Shown here one piece after another: positions 1-14,600 of a stretch of DNA of 64,000 nucleotides; position 1 is the first letter of the stretch; every line of letters starts with the position of its first letter. This DNA is from Blastobasis lacticolella (taxonomy: Eukaryota > Arthropoda > Insecta > Lepidoptera > Blastobasidae), in contig LR990061.1 of NCBI GenBank assembly GCA_905147135.1, forward strand, positions 5,060,026-5,124,025. Direction: 5' to 3'. The notes under the pieces were generated by a model that ran no database searches, was not told where the DNA came from, and saw only the letters and a list, made by a program, of their open reading frames with translations. Both the position numbers and the translations under genes were made by a program.

Positions 1-2615
1 GTGTAATATGTGTAGGTATTCAATTCACCAATTAATAGTTTCTTGACCTTTTGCTAGTTGATTATTGTTCATAGTAAGTTTTGAGTATATAAAAAATAAT
101 TACGTTGTCATTTTGATTATTTTTGATGGCAAATGTGTGTAAATTCCTCAAAGACATTCATTCCATCTACCGCGAACCCTACTAAATTATCTTTTATGAC
201 CTTATTTCTCCAAGTAATACTTTAAATGGAAATTGTCATATTTAACTCATTTTTGGAAAAAAAAACTAGCTATTGTTCCATCAAATGAGCTATATATTTC
301 ATTATTTGGCAGTATTTCAACTATAACTGAACAGATTGTGGACCTTTTGCTAGTCAATGTTAGTTGTAGTATCTATACTATAATAATAGTATATTTATAC
401 TCATTTTTAGTATTAATAAAACCAGTTATGGTCTCATTTTTATTATTTTTGATGTCAAATACAGATTTCTTACTTACAATGGTCAATATTTAGACAAGTA
501 AACTAGGCATACAAGTATGTTGTTATAATATGCGGTAACTGAACTTCTGCCAATTAAAGAAATAATAGTGGTGACAATTACTACACTGTGGCCATCAGAT
601 CACTGATAGTTTCATTGACAGTCAACCTATTTATACACTATTCTAGTCTCTGCCCTGATACACCAAGGCACTTCCTTACAAAATGCGTCAGAGAGTCTTT
701 TATGTCGCCACCATTGTTTTACGCCACTAACAAAGGGATAAAAGACAGGTATCATGTTACCAACTGGGTTTAGTACAGAAAAATATTGTGTTACACCCAC
801 CGTGTTACAGAAAACAAGTTTAGATATTCAATTTGCAGGACATTTTGAACTGAGACATGTAGCTGTGCCCATGTGTTCTGTGTTAATTTTTTAGTAGTTA
901 ATCAATAAGCTACTTAACCAATTTGTGTTTCTAGTATTACAACATAATCTGCCTCATGATTAATGGTCCTAGCTTGAAAAATAGTTTTTAGTTTAGTGCT
1001 AGACAGACATGTTAAAAAAAAAAGAAACGGCGTGGTACTCAAATCGCCGGACCAGACTCCAAGATAATATCACAAATTGGAGGCACAACGCCTGTCGTCT
1101 ACATTGGAACACTGTCTGTGATTGTACGTAACAGTCGTTTAATTTGCATTCTCCATTTGCCTTGTAGATACCCTTAGTTAAGAATTCCGTAAAACGAAGG
1201 GCCGTTTTAAGACCGTTGCGAGAGTTTATTAATAAAACATTTTATAATTGTCAAGTGACTTACAGAAACTTTCCTATTGTATGAAAATTCACAATGCCTT
1301 TGTTTAATTGTGACTTTTTGTACGATTACATTTGTAGAGTACATTGCATTTACAAGTTTTCTAACTCTTTTAAACTAATATATTTTAACAATTCCTTCAT
1401 ATTGTAACTAACTTAGGTTTATAAACTGTATTTATTCCTAGTGCACATAATATTTAAAGTTTTTAATAATGTATTTCACTAACCGTAACAGTTTTATTTC
1501 ATTGATATTTTAACAATGTTGTTTGTTATTGTTTACCAAATGTAGATATTGTAAATTTTCATGGGAATTGAGCCTTTAAAATGGTAATTATTTTGTGTAC
1601 CTCCCACATCAATTGTATGTAAATTAGCTTTTTACCAGGGCTATGCAGATAATTTTCGAAGGTTAGAATACTGATGTGTGATCCTCCCAACAGTGGCAAC
1701 TTCTTTTTTAATATTAGGGCCAAAAACAAGTTCTAACGATAAACCTGTTTATTATACAAATTGATTAATTTATACATATTATACATACATTATATTATGT
1801 CACCTCACAATGACAATAGTAACTAATAATTTTTTAACAAAGAAATACAGTATACTAGAAAATCCAGAAAAAATAAATAGAAAGGCCATACTCTCCACAG
1901 AGTAACTCCTCTAAACTCCTTGTTTCTCTGGCCTTGACAACATACGTCACATAATGTATGGCTCAACCTAGTTTGCTTATCTGTATCTAACAGTTTGCGG
2001 ACATTGTGAGTATAAAAGTTTTGTTATGCCAAATAGAATAGAACAGATATGTGTACGAAAAACAGCTACAGAGTGAAGTGGAGGAGAGCAGACTCTGGTA
2101 CGATTATCATTCAAACAGAGCCACATTGATACTAATTACACAAATTAAACAATAAAAGATCAAGGTTTAATTAATGAGTGCATACAGTGAGCCATCAGAA
2201 CGATTGCAATTATCATACAAAATGATTCAGATATTTTTTTTAAATATTTGCGTATACTGAAATCTGTAATATTTTACTGCACATAAAATGTCATTTAAAT
2301 CAGGTAAAAAAAAACAAATATTTTATTTCCCTTTTGCGAAAAAGTCAAATTTAATTGTGGATATACTCATTTTGACGTCAATCCGGTTGTGCTCTCTCAT
2401 CATTATCATCGTGGGTAGGTCCCCAGCAAGGTGGACCGACTACCTGGTAAAGATCGCAAAGACCAGGAACACACAGGACCGGCCTTTGTGGAGATGATAT
2501 AGATATATAGAATGATAAACAGTCTATCCAGGCTTCCATAGACAGTATATAGAGTTCCCTCCCTCCTAAAGTTTTTTTCAGGTTGCCCCATTAACATTCT
2601 GGCTTATCTTTTTAG
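1..2615. other. AT-rich stretch upstream of the first visible tws exon
   Basis: This is probably a tws intron, because the exon at 2616 begins inside a codon after a TTTTTAG acceptor. I saw no convincing coding sequence. Short open frames at 233-493 and 588-773 lack recognisable content. The only repeat I can place is an RTE-type tail fragment at 2404-2497. Confidence 0.5.
2404..2497 (+). mobile_element. RTE-type retrotransposon 3'-end fragment
   Basis: It encodes SPARWTDYLVKIAKTR...DRPLWR, the C-terminal motif common at the end of lepidopteran RTE-type ORFs (RWxDDLxKxAG...W). A longer relative lies at 6444-6580. Confidence 0.55.
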
Positions 2616-5600
2616 GCAATGGTGGGGAAACAACATGGTGTTTTAGTCAGGTGAAGGGCACATTGGAAGATGACGTGACCGAGGCTGATCTGATCTCCTG
2701 TGTGGAGTTCAACCATGATGGAGAGCTCCTGGCCACTGGTGATAAGGGTGGCAGGGTTGTCATATTTCAGGTCAGTATTTTTTTATTTAACTGTATTCTT
2801 ATTAATTACATAGTGTAAAATGAAGTCGCTTTACGCCTCTGTCTGTCTGTCGAATTTTGATACGGTTTTCACCATCGGTTAGAAAATTTCTTCTGGAATG
2901 TTTTTTGATATGAATATAATACATGCATGTATAATGTAAAGAAAAACAGAGAAAATCCGTGCGAAGCCAGGTTGGTCGCTAGTATGTACTACTCAATACG
3001 GTTACTTGGGTTAGATAGAAGTTGGGTTACAGTTAAACGAATACAAGAAGGTGTAATGTTTATTTCTTGTCATTTTACAGTCCAGAATGGAATTTATAAG
3101 TCTTTCCACTCCTTCCTTTTTTAAACTATTCAGCGAATTAGGCTTGAAAGTGAAGAAACAAAAATGTTGCGATTGGACGCTGTTGCGAATTAAAAATCGT
3201 TGATTAGTTAGTGACATTAAATGGGATTGTAAGCAACGGTTACCATTACCACTATCGCTCCTAATAAATACATTTAGGTATAGTTGCGTGCTACATACCA
3301 CAAAGCTACAGGTGCATTGTCTGTCATGTCATTGATAGAGGACTGGACCGATACGCCTCATGCCTGTAATTGCACTGATTACGTACGGTACAACATTACT
3401 AACAACGTAATTAGTAGATAGTGTTGTCAAGTTTATTTTACAATCTGTGGATTTAAGCTGAAGCTTTAGAAGTATCACAAAATTCACAAAGAACCATCGT
3501 AACTTACGTATATTCTTATTTTTTTTTTCAAATTCGAGTTCAAAGTGCGGAAAAATTATGGACATTAACCTATACCTATTATTATAGTTATGAAAGAGGG
3601 AGGCAAGCGATCAAGCGGGTCACCAACACAGCTAGCAAAAGTGCCCGCGTAATAGCCCGCGAGGGAGCCTTTGTTTCCTTCTCTCAATACTAAGATGGAA
3701 GAGATAGCAGTACCTATGTCGCGCCTTTTCTCGCTTGTCCAGCGATACCAGCATACCATGCGTAGTCGCCCTTTGAGATAGGTGTAGGCTAACTAGCCTG
3801 TACGAGAAACATATGAAATGAAACTTCATTTCATATGTTTCTCGTACAGGTCATAACGTAGAGAGACACCCGGCGTGGTCGACGCTGTGTTTCGTTATGC
3901 TTTGACATAATGTTTTACGTAACCATCAGATCTGTCAATATAGGAATCTTCCGATTTATATAGAAGACTACATCATCATCATCGAGCGGCATCTGCCCGT
4001 TTTCCTACTTTTTCTTCTCCACGTTGCCCGATCTTCGGCATCCTTACATCGTAAGCCGTTGGCTCTTGAGTCCGACTCCCATTGATTATATGGAGGACTA
4101 AATATCAGTGCCTAAATTCACTCAAATCGGATCGCTTGTCTCATATCAATATCACACACATCACATCAACGTGAGTTTGTATGAATGATGATCATACTAG
4201 CTTTACCCACGACTTCGCGGTCCCAGACCAGTTCCTGCGGGAACCACTGGATAAATTATAGCCTATGTACTATTCTGTCGAAAACGCCAGATGCCAACGC
4301 AAATGCCAATTTTCTGGTCTTCGGACGCTCTACCTGGTATGCCCCTCAGACGTTGCTGCAGAGTGAGCGGTCACCGGGGTACCGAGCATACGCAAAAATT
4401 TTGCAGTTGACAGCACACCCGTCAATAAAAGGGATTCTACTATATTCCCTCGGAAACTCTCTTAAATGTTCCTAAGAAAACCGAAATGAATCTTGAAAAT
4501 AGATCTACGAGACGCAATCTAAAACCGTTTACACGAAAACACTGATTTATTTAGACATGATTCATTTGCGAAAAACACAGATTAGATTGTTTACCGATGA
4601 TAACAAAAATCGGAAGAATTTAGACTTGACGATGACGGTGTGAGCTGTGATGATAATGTGGTGCAAGGTTTTACGTGTTACTTCCTTCGCATGAATGGGA
4701 ATTTTGAGAATTTAATCAACGTCCACTCTGTAGTTTCTGGGATTAGTTGGCACTGAGTAAGCTTTTGAGATAGTAAAATAACCGGCCGAGCGCGTGTCGT
4801 GTAGGGTTCCACACGAATCTTTTTAAATGTAAGTAAAGTGATGCATCCCATGGTTTCATTCATTTAAATGTAGGATTTAAGCCGTCTGTGCAAACTCAAC
4901 CCAGCAGCTACAAACCTCAACCATACAGACTTGTCCAGATATTTGTGAATTGACTTGTCTTGTTGTGTTGTACAGATTTGTCTTGACTTGGTTTTCGTGC
5001 CGATTTATTTGTTCGACTTTTTCTGTCGGCTAGGTTATATTTGTATACATATTTTAAAAGTATTGCATGTACAGCCATCAGTCGTCCCGTAGCTATGATG
5101 CGTGCCACTGCGTCGAAATATCGGGCTACTCGTAAACAACTTAATACTTTTAAAATATGTGATATTATGCGATAGTATAATTAAAACATTGTTTAAATAC
5201 GATTTACTTGGACCCCTCTCCTCTTTTCTGGCGTTGCTAGTTTACCCCTTACTGCATAGATTACAACTACCATTGATACTACATGTGGTTGAGATGGAGA
5301 GTGGCGGCTGTGGTGGTACATATATCCAGATATATCGCTCGTGTGGCAGTGACGCGATTTATAACGTACGCGTCGGTGAAAGTTACCCAATGACCTGTTG
5401 CCTTATTCGGGTACTCCGTATGTTACGTGTAAGCTAAACGGCGTATCAGGGCGTATACCGTATACCATCTGGTATAAGGACGAAAATTGAAGTGTGTTTA
5501 AATGCTGTGTTTTTGCGGTTGGGCACGAGACAACAGAGCTTTCGCTCATTTCGTGCGTACGCGGAAAATGGACGAAAAACTACTATACGGTTGTTGAGTT

Positions 5601-8600
5601 ACGTTCGCCGAAATTGCAATTTAAGAAAACTAAATAGTAAAGCAACATTCTATTAATAATTATAGTACTTGCAATTCGCTTTACTAAAATAATGCGGAAC
5701 TTGAATATTTTCTACGTATGTTTAAGCGTGAACCAACCCCTTCTTTTTCGGGAATCGTAGTCGTACAAACTGATAATCTATTACATACGTACAGTAGCGT
5801 TTTCTGATGAGTATTGCGGTCTCTAACCCGCCTTCCTAGAGAGGTATTATGGCAATGCCCTCCACTAATGATCAAGTCCAGCAGCCATGGACTGTAGTGT
5901 GATGGGTGATGATAGCAAACAATTCTCCTGGTTTATACTTCGTGAATCCATCAGGGAGAGATCTAGCGATGTAGATCTCGCACGTTTTGTAAATAATTAG
6001 CGACCTGCCCCGACTTCGCACGGTTTTTTCGACTTTTCTTTACTATATTTACATGTATATGCTTCCGGAATAAATGATCTAACCGATGGTGAAAACCGCA
6101 TCAAAATCGTTTAGGAAGAGTTGGCAGATATAGATACAGACAGACGCGGAGAGCGCCTTCATTTTATACTATGTATAGATAACGTACTGTCAAGGGGTGC
6201 CAATCGGCTCCCGACACTATTCAACAAGTCTCAGACTTCCCCAGCGGAAGACCTTGGTCAACCTCGTTTCGCCAACTGTATTGGGAAGTACGCTTAACGA
6301 GCGGCGAGCTCGTTGCTAGCCATTCAACTAGCCTCAAAGTAGGAATCGGTCACCCACTACTTCCCGGACTCTGCGTGCGTTGTTTAACTTGGTTAACAGT
6401 TTCGCCAGCACGCTGCCACTAGACCAAGGCCGCCATTTTACAATTTTTTACTAATAGGACGACCTGGTAAAGATCGCAGGTACCAGCTGGATGCGGAAAG
6501 CGCAGCACCGGCCTTTGTGGAGATCTCTGGGGGAGGCCTATGCCCAGCAGTGGGCGTCTTCTGGTTGATATGATGATGATGACGTACTAATAGGGTATAA
6601 AATTCGTCCACAGAGGGACCCAGCGTCCAAGCAGTGCGTCCCCAAGAAGGGCGAGTACAACGTATACTCGACCTTCCAATCACACGAACCTGAGTTTGAC
6701 TACCTCAAGTCGCTCGAGATCGAAGAGAAAATCAACAAGATCCGATGGCTGAAGCGCAAGAACCAGGCCCACTTCCTACTATCCACCAATGACAAGACTA
6801 TCAAGTTATGGAAAGTGAGTATTGACAGATTTACTTTTTTTTTTTTTTTTTTTTTTTCTTTTTTTTTCGCCCAACGCAAAGGAAATGGGCACCCTCCGGT
6901 ATAGCGGTTGGGAGGGCCGGACAGGTTATGCATGACTCGCCAAAAAAAAGAGCCTAGGCGCATACGTGCTAAACACCCCCTGGGAGCACCTGTAGCCATA
7001 AGGGCTTTTCAGGTTTCATCGGATGCTACACCCCGTAGGGACGGGGTGCGCTCGCACATATTGGCTGTAGGGCTTTGGGTGGGAGAGCGAGATAAATCTT
7101 GCTAGATCGATTTGAGTTGTAGTAAGCGAGACAGTTATATCATCCTACGCAGTTTTATTTTATGGCAAGGCATATGGACGTTTGCAATACCGGTGATATC
7201 TGGTATTAAACCTCGTTCACACCCTTGAAGAACTCTAATGTTGTACTAGCTTGGGAGCAGCAGGGAGTACCCGAGGTATTTCAAACGTCCATAGACTACA
7301 GTTATCGGACGATTGCTTATCGGCTTAGTCGGCTATACCTACGCTTGTTTGCCACCTTATTGGTAAAACAATCTGTCAAATGCAAATATGTATGTCCAAG
7401 ATAACAATATAACTTTTTATCGTCCCTTAGTTCATAGTCGTACTATTATATTCACAATCATATTTAGCCACCAAGAAATTGGTTTATCAGTTTCGACAAA
7501 GCTGCTCATAATTATAATCAAATGTAACTAAGCCCTGAATATTATTTACAATATAACATAAACCTTGTAACTTTATGAAGTGCAACCCTGTCGAACTGAA
7601 CTCCAACCTTCGATAGATAAACCACTTGGCCGATCTTACATACACATACACCATCTTATTTACCTGTACAACATGTCTTATGAAGTGCAATCTGCAACAG
7701 CAACTGAACTCTAACCTTCGATAGATCTTATATAGTATACACACTATCTTACCTGTACGACATGTCGCATAGTGTTATTTATAAGTTCATTTTATACGCA
7801 TAGTAGTGGCACTACGGTCGCGTGACCCGTCGGGTTCGTGACCCGAGCGCTGGATTTGGCGGTCGATTAACTAGTGCCTGCGACAGTAATGCCACTGGGG
7901 TTTAAGAGGGAATCTTTAAGTGTTACGAAAGTAATTTGGGTTGTATTTATGGTTGGTTTAGTACTGATTGTTGGTGCAATTTTTTTAATCTTTATGTATG
8001 CAGTTATAAGCTAACCAATGGTATTCTTGCCGTTGAGAAAGGTCGGCTGTGCTCGTGGGGACCTGTGGCTTTGGCAGTGAAGCTATTTGCTGCCAGAGTA
8101 ACGTGTCCCGGTTTTAAGAGGTGGGCAACGCATTGGTGATACCCCTGGTATTGCTACTCTGAGGCAACGGTGCTCACTTTTCATTTGAAGGCTTGCTTGT
8201 GGCTTCTACATGACCCGCACAACCCGTAAGCCGTTTCGCCAGAGCCTCATCTATCTGGCGGCCCCGTGCAGGTGTTGGCTTGGGCCCCACAACCCCCTCT
8301 CCAGCTATCTTATATCTAACTCTAGCACCACCCTAATAACCACCACATGTCTGTCAGGTATCGGAGCGCGACAAGCGCGTCTGCGGCTACAACACTCGCG
8401 AGGAGGGCGGGCGAGCGCGCGATCCGTCGCGGGTCACGCAGCTTCGGGTGCCCACCGTGAGGCCAGCCGAGCTCATGGTCGAGGCGTCGCCACGGTATGT
8501 ATGAAAGGAGCACACACACAACAACTGACAAAAGGCTAGGATACACACCATCACACCTGCAGCACACAACACTGACCAACGGCTAGGATACACGATCGTA

Positions 8601-11600
8601 ACACTGTACACACCATCACACCTGACACTAAAAGACTGAGGGCGCGCTCGGTCCTTCGCGGGTCACGCAGCTTCGGGTGCCCCCCACTGTAAAGCCAGCC
8701 GAGCTCATGGTCGAGGCGTCGCCACGGTATGTATGAAAGGAGCACACAACACTGACAAACGGTTAGGATCAGCACACAACACTGACTAACGGCTAGGATA
8801 CACGATCGTAACATTGTACACACCATCACACCTGACACCAAAAGACTGTGGGCGTGCGCGATCTTTCGAGGGTCACGCAGCTTCGGGTGCCCAACGTAAG
8901 GCCGGCTGAACTCATGGTCGAGGCGTCGCCACGGTATGTATGAAAGGAGCACACAACACTGACTAACGGCTAGGGTACACACCATCACACCTGCAGCACA
9001 CAACACTGACTAACGGCTAGGATACACGATCGTATCATTGTACACACCATCACACCTGACACTAAAGACTGAGGGCGCGCTCGGTCCTTCGCGGGTCACG
9101 CAGCTTCGCATGCCCACCGTGAGGCCAGCCGAGCTCATGGTCGAGGCGTCGCCCCGGTATGTATGCGGGATAGAACACTGAAATGCGGGTGGGATACATG
9201 ATCGTAACATCCAGGAGTCAGGACACAACACTAACGAACGGGTGGGATACACGATCATGACATTTAGGAGTCAGGACACAACACTAACAAACGGCTAGGA
9301 TACACGATCATAACATCCAGGAGTCAGGACACAACACTAACGAACGGGTGGGAAACACGATCATGACATCTAGGAGTCAGGACACAACACTAACGAACGG
9401 CTAGGATACATGATCATAACATCCAGGAGTCAGGACACTACACTGACAACCGGCTAGGATACACGATCGTAACACTGTACACACCGTCACACCTGACACT
9501 AAAAGACTGAGGGCGTGCTCGGTCCTTCGCGGGTCACGCAGTTTCGGGTGCCCACCGTGAGGCCAGCCGAGCTCATTGTCGAGGTGTGTCGAAATGAGCA
9601 CAAAATACTGACAAACGGCTAGGATACATACCATCACACCTGCAGCACACGACACTGACTAACGGCTAGGATACACGATCGTAACATTGTACACACCATC
9701 ACATCTGACAGAGACAAGGTACCGCCACGCCAACCACCCACAGTATTCATCATCACAGCCCACAACAGTCGACTGCAAGACTTTTTTTTTATGCTACTCA
9801 GTGACAAATGAGCAGATAGCCCACCTGGTGGTAAGTAGAACCTGTCGGCCATAACATCCACGATTCATACATTAGGTTTCAGGTAACAAAAATGCAGAAC
9901 CGTTGCGTTGTCACTGTGAGGACTAAGACGAAATGCCTCATGCCTGTAATTTCGTTGGCTACCTTATCCTTCAAACGTCAAAATAAGGCTGTGGTACTCA
10001 CCCAGGCGGACTCCTCAGGCTTGACAGAGTCCTACCACCTGATCCAGGATTTAGATGTATGGCAGGAGGCATTTTAAATACGCAATCACTAAACGGCTAT
10101 GTCGTCATCAACGGCGTCAAACTAGTGTCGAAATAACGTTATCAATAAAACACACCGGCTCCACACAAAATTAATAAACTGTCGGAATGTCAATGGACTT
10201 GAATGGGCCACAAACAATTTTCCATTAATAATAGGAACGCGTTATCTTTTATCGGAGTAGCCCTGTCGAGGGTTCTTCACAATTGTTTGATCCGCGATAA
10301 GCAGAACTTGATTATGCATTCACTTGACATTTGCCGGCTTTTTATCTACAATTTTAATTAGATCATATCACTTGGAGAGCTTTTAAATTGCGGTCTAATT
10401 GAATTAGATAGATATATTGTTTTGGCGGAAGGCCAGTGAGATATTAAGTACGAAATTATTAGTTTATGTTTCTAAATATTTTTAGATGCATGTGTTATGG
10501 ATGGTATAAATCGACTTGTAATTAACAATTATCAATAAACAATAAATGTATGGTCAATTCCGGTTGTGCTCTTGCGCGACAGTTACCTTACCATAGTTTT
10601 TTTTATACCACTAATGTGGCAAACAAGCCTACGGCCTGCCTGATGGTAAGCAGTCGCCGCAGCCTGTGGAGGCTAAAAGTACTAGCTTTAAAATTTTGGT
10701 TATTACGATCCCGCGGAACCCACAATAATTTATGGAATCTGCTATTCTGGGCTACATACTGCCAAATAGTATCCCACACTTCGCTTGCCTATCGTGTAGT
10801 AGAAACCCTTAGGCGGCGATGGCCACTTTCCATCAGGCGCTCGCTTCCTCCACTATTGCCGACTACCTTCCCGAAACTGACCACCCCTTCTCTCGATCCA
10901 CAGACGTATCTTCGCGAACGCGCACACCTACCACATAAACTCGATATCGCTCAACTCGGATCAGGAAACGTACCTGTCGGCGGACGACCTGCGCGTGAAC
11001 CTCTGGCACCTGGAGATCACCGACCAGAGCTTCAATATTGTCGACATCAAACCGGCCAATATGGAGGAGCTCACTGAGGTAACTAGTTTACTGACACATC
11101 TGTTTACTAAGTTATATAAGATAAAGCTAGATTGGAGAAGTATCTAAAGACACTGCCAACCAACCTAACTGATGATAGCAAGACATCATCAAGTGCATCG
11201 CCTGAAGAGGGCAAGGCTAACAACTTCACTGCTGAATATGGGTCGCTAGCTACGTCATTGGATATGCGCCTTTGGCGGTAAATGTGGAAGAGAGGCATCC
11301 AGCCGCCTATGTTAGCAATGACGGGGAGAAAAAAAAGGATAATTACCCGCCTAGCCGAGTTGCTATTCCCAGGGGACCGAAGTCCAATGTGCTTTCCTTG
11401 GGTCTTGTTTTTAAGCGTCGTAGATGGAACATTCCGTTAGCGCTATGTAAATTTGACATGCTGTTATGCTGTCTTGCCTAAAAAAAATTATTGTTTACTC
11501 GTGAGTGCGCGCTCCTTTGGTTGACTATAGATATCGCTACACACTCTTTAAATGCAATCTGATTATGGCTAATGGGCTGCTGGCTGATGGAGATATGATG

Positions 11601-14600
11601 AAGAAAAAAATATAGGGGTAAACAGAGATTACATTCTTCCACTTGCTGCGGTTCTGTCAAACCTTTCTCACTTCTTCCTTTCCATACCTGTCCGTCAGTT
11701 CAGAGTACTTTCATGGAACGATCGTCGATTGAATCTCAACAAAACTTGAATAATGTGTTTATCAAGATTTATAAAGATTGTTTTCTTTTTGTTTTAGGTG
11801 ATCACCGCGGCAGAGTTCCACCCGACTGAATGCAATCTCTTTGTATATTCTAGTAGTAAAGGTGAGTCACAGTGCAATCAAATCTAGCCATATAAAACAA
11901 CTTCCGAACTCCTGAGTAAGATTTATCTGTTCGATAGCTGATGTGCTAGAAAACTGTCACTTTTTTATCTGTAATCCGCCAACAAACTGCTTTTCTGTTT
12001 CGGTTTGATTGAAAGGTAGCCAGTTATAGTCAGAAAAGAAAGTTGTTTCGTTGTATCAAATTGAACTAATTGGATACAACGAAACACTGGGGTGTATATA
12101 GCCCACCGGTTGAAACCGTGGCAGCGTCACTAGCTAGGACGTCCGTTGGCAAGAAAATGGGCAGCAGCGTTTTCAAGACAAGCATGGAGATGGCCGTGTG
12201 GTGTCCGGCAGAGTAGTATAGCATCAACCCCTTACACTCGTGGGTGTCGTACAAGGCGACTAATGGTTTCGAAACAAAAGATCTAAGAGTTTCCGTAGGT
12301 TGGAAAATGGGCAGCAGTTTTTTCCATCATTGCCATGGGACAGGCTCTAAGTCCTCCAGTGGACTGTTATGGGTTGTGATGAAGATTTTTTTATGTCAAA
12401 TTCGGTTGTCCACTGAGATAGCCAATAGCCTCGCTGGGCAGTGCTCATAGCTTGTGCAGCAGCACCGGGCATAATCGCCAAGATCATCATGTATGTATGT
12501 AAACTCTTTATTGCAACAACATAGTACATTTCAAAAGGAAACACTTACAAAGAAAAGGCGAACTTACCCACAACGGGATCTCTTACAGCTTAGACAAGCC
12601 GAAAGGAGCTTTAGCGAGCGGTAAAGGCAATAAGAGTACCTTACCTACTTTAAAACATCGTCGTACATCGTCCTAGCGCTTATCCCGACCTCTGCCTGGG
12701 TCTGCTTACCTACTCATTCCGCTTTGATACCGGACATGATGGCCAAGACGACCGTACTAACTTGCTATATGATCCCCAAGCACAATCCCCGCCAAGACGA
12801 CCATATTTATACGTTATCCCCCCCAGGCACGATCCGGCTGTGCGACATGCGCGCGGCGGCGCTGTGCGACCGGCACGCGAAGCTGTTCGAGGAGCCGGAG
12901 GACCCGCACGCGCGCTCCTTCTTCTCCGAGATCATCAGCTCCATCAGCGACGTCAAGCTCAGCAACACGGGCAGGTGGGTGCAAGGACCATATGCTCCTA
13001 CGCAAATGATGTGGGCAATGTAGCGGTTGGGAGGGTGGTGAAGTCTTCATGAGTACCAGCCGGCCGGCCGGACTGGTTATGCACGACTCGCCAAAAAGGG
13101 AGCTAGGCGCATACGTGCTAAACACCCCCTGGGTGCACCTGGGAGGCTTTCCAGGTTTCATCGGATGCGACACCCCGTACGAGGGTACCGGGACGAGGTG
13201 CGATAGTCCCTATGTAGGCCACTAGCCGTTCTCGGAGTATGTCACATGCGCACAGTTCAGATTTCTGTATACAGTCGACTTTCCCGCAGGGTTCTGTTAT
13301 TTTTCCGGGATAAAAAGTAGCTTATGTTACTCATTGGCAATGTAGCATGATATCGGTGAAAGAACTTTTAAAAGCGGTTCAGTTTTGAGTTTATTCATTA
13401 GAAACGAAAATACAAATCTTTGTCTAGTTTTGGTCAACTCAGCCAGCGGGCTCAGTTAGCCACTTTAAAACTCAGAGTCCACATCCCCATTCAGACCTCG
13501 AGCCCAAATTATTGAAAACAAATATATTTGTATTGTTTTATTACTGTATATCAAATTGACAATGTATTTTTACCTCTTTTCAGATATATGATGTCGAGAG
13601 ATTATTTAGGTTTAAAAGTATGGGATCTTAGGATGGAAACGAAACCTGTAGAAACATATCCAGTGAGTATTTTTTTAATATTTTTAGTATTTATTATTAA
13701 TGCTCGACGAAAGAATGGTGTTATAAGTTTGACATGAGCGATCTGTGGCTCTGTGTAGCTGTATGTCTGTCTGTGCCATCGTAGCTCCCGAACGGATGGA
13801 CCGATTTTGGATGCGGTTTTTTGTATTTGAAAACCAGAGAGATGGTTCTGAGCTTTGTTTCATTAAAATCTGTGTCGCAAGTCAATAAACCTCTCATTCG
13901 AGTACTAACTATGCTCAATTCGCTTCTGACATCACCGCCTTGCTGTACTATTTTATATAGTCGATGCGCGGATATGTGCAGGGAGTATTTAAGATTCTGT
14001 GAGACGATGAACAGACGAGCAATATAAAATTGTATTTTGTGTTATTATAGAAGTTGTATTAGCTTAAGATGTACCTTATATAAATTTTACACTACATTCG
14101 TTTTTAAACTGTAACGCTGTCAAGTTTATGTAATGAATAAATACATTCCAGTCTGCGTAGCTATACTACTAACTCGTTGCTCCCATTTCCCATCAGGTCC
14201 ACGAGTACCTGCGCTCGAAGCTGTGCTCTTTGTACGAGAACGACTGCATCTTCGACAAGTTCGAGTGCTGCTGGAGCGGCGACGACCAGCGACTCATGAC
14301 GGGGTCCTATAACGGATTCTTCAGGTGAGGGCCTATGAGTTTTTTTATGCTACGCAGTGATCCAACGGATGGTAGGTGGTAACTGGCGCCTGTAACATCC
14401 ACGATTAAGGCATTTAGGTTGCAGTCAACTTAAAATGCAGAAGCGCTGGTGCGTTTCACTTTGAGGGCTAAGATGAAATGTTTCATGCCTGTAGTTGCGC
14501 TAGCTACCTTATCAATTACAAGCATAGATAAGGCAGTAAAAATTGCATTTCTCCATCACCATACATTTTATATTGCTACTCATTATACTACTACTAGTGT

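Noticed and set aside
233..773. Small plus-strand open frames at 233-493 and 588-773
   Set aside because: They have AT-driven composition, no motif and no splice or repeat support.
3797..3850. microRNA precursor
   Set aside because: A perfect stem with a 2-base loop is unlike a microRNA hairpin, which needs a larger loop and bulges.
5102..5437. 111-codon open frame in a tws intron
   Set aside because: No recognisable domain, an equally long frame on the other strand, and intron context.
8638..9156. Working alternative tws exons
   Set aside because: The copies lack the exon's 5' half and a pyrimidine-tract acceptor. I keep them as relics unless RNA junctions show otherwise.
9187..9460. CRISPR-like regular repeats
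   Set aside because: The units are contiguous, diverged minisatellite copies without unique spacers, in a eukaryotic intron.
10550..11077. 175-codon plus-strand open frame
   Set aside because: It overlaps tws exon 10904-11078 in a different frame. The B55 frame is clearly the real one.
12814..13173. 119-codon minus-strand open frame
   Set aside because: It is antisense to a GC-rich tws exon and has no family features.
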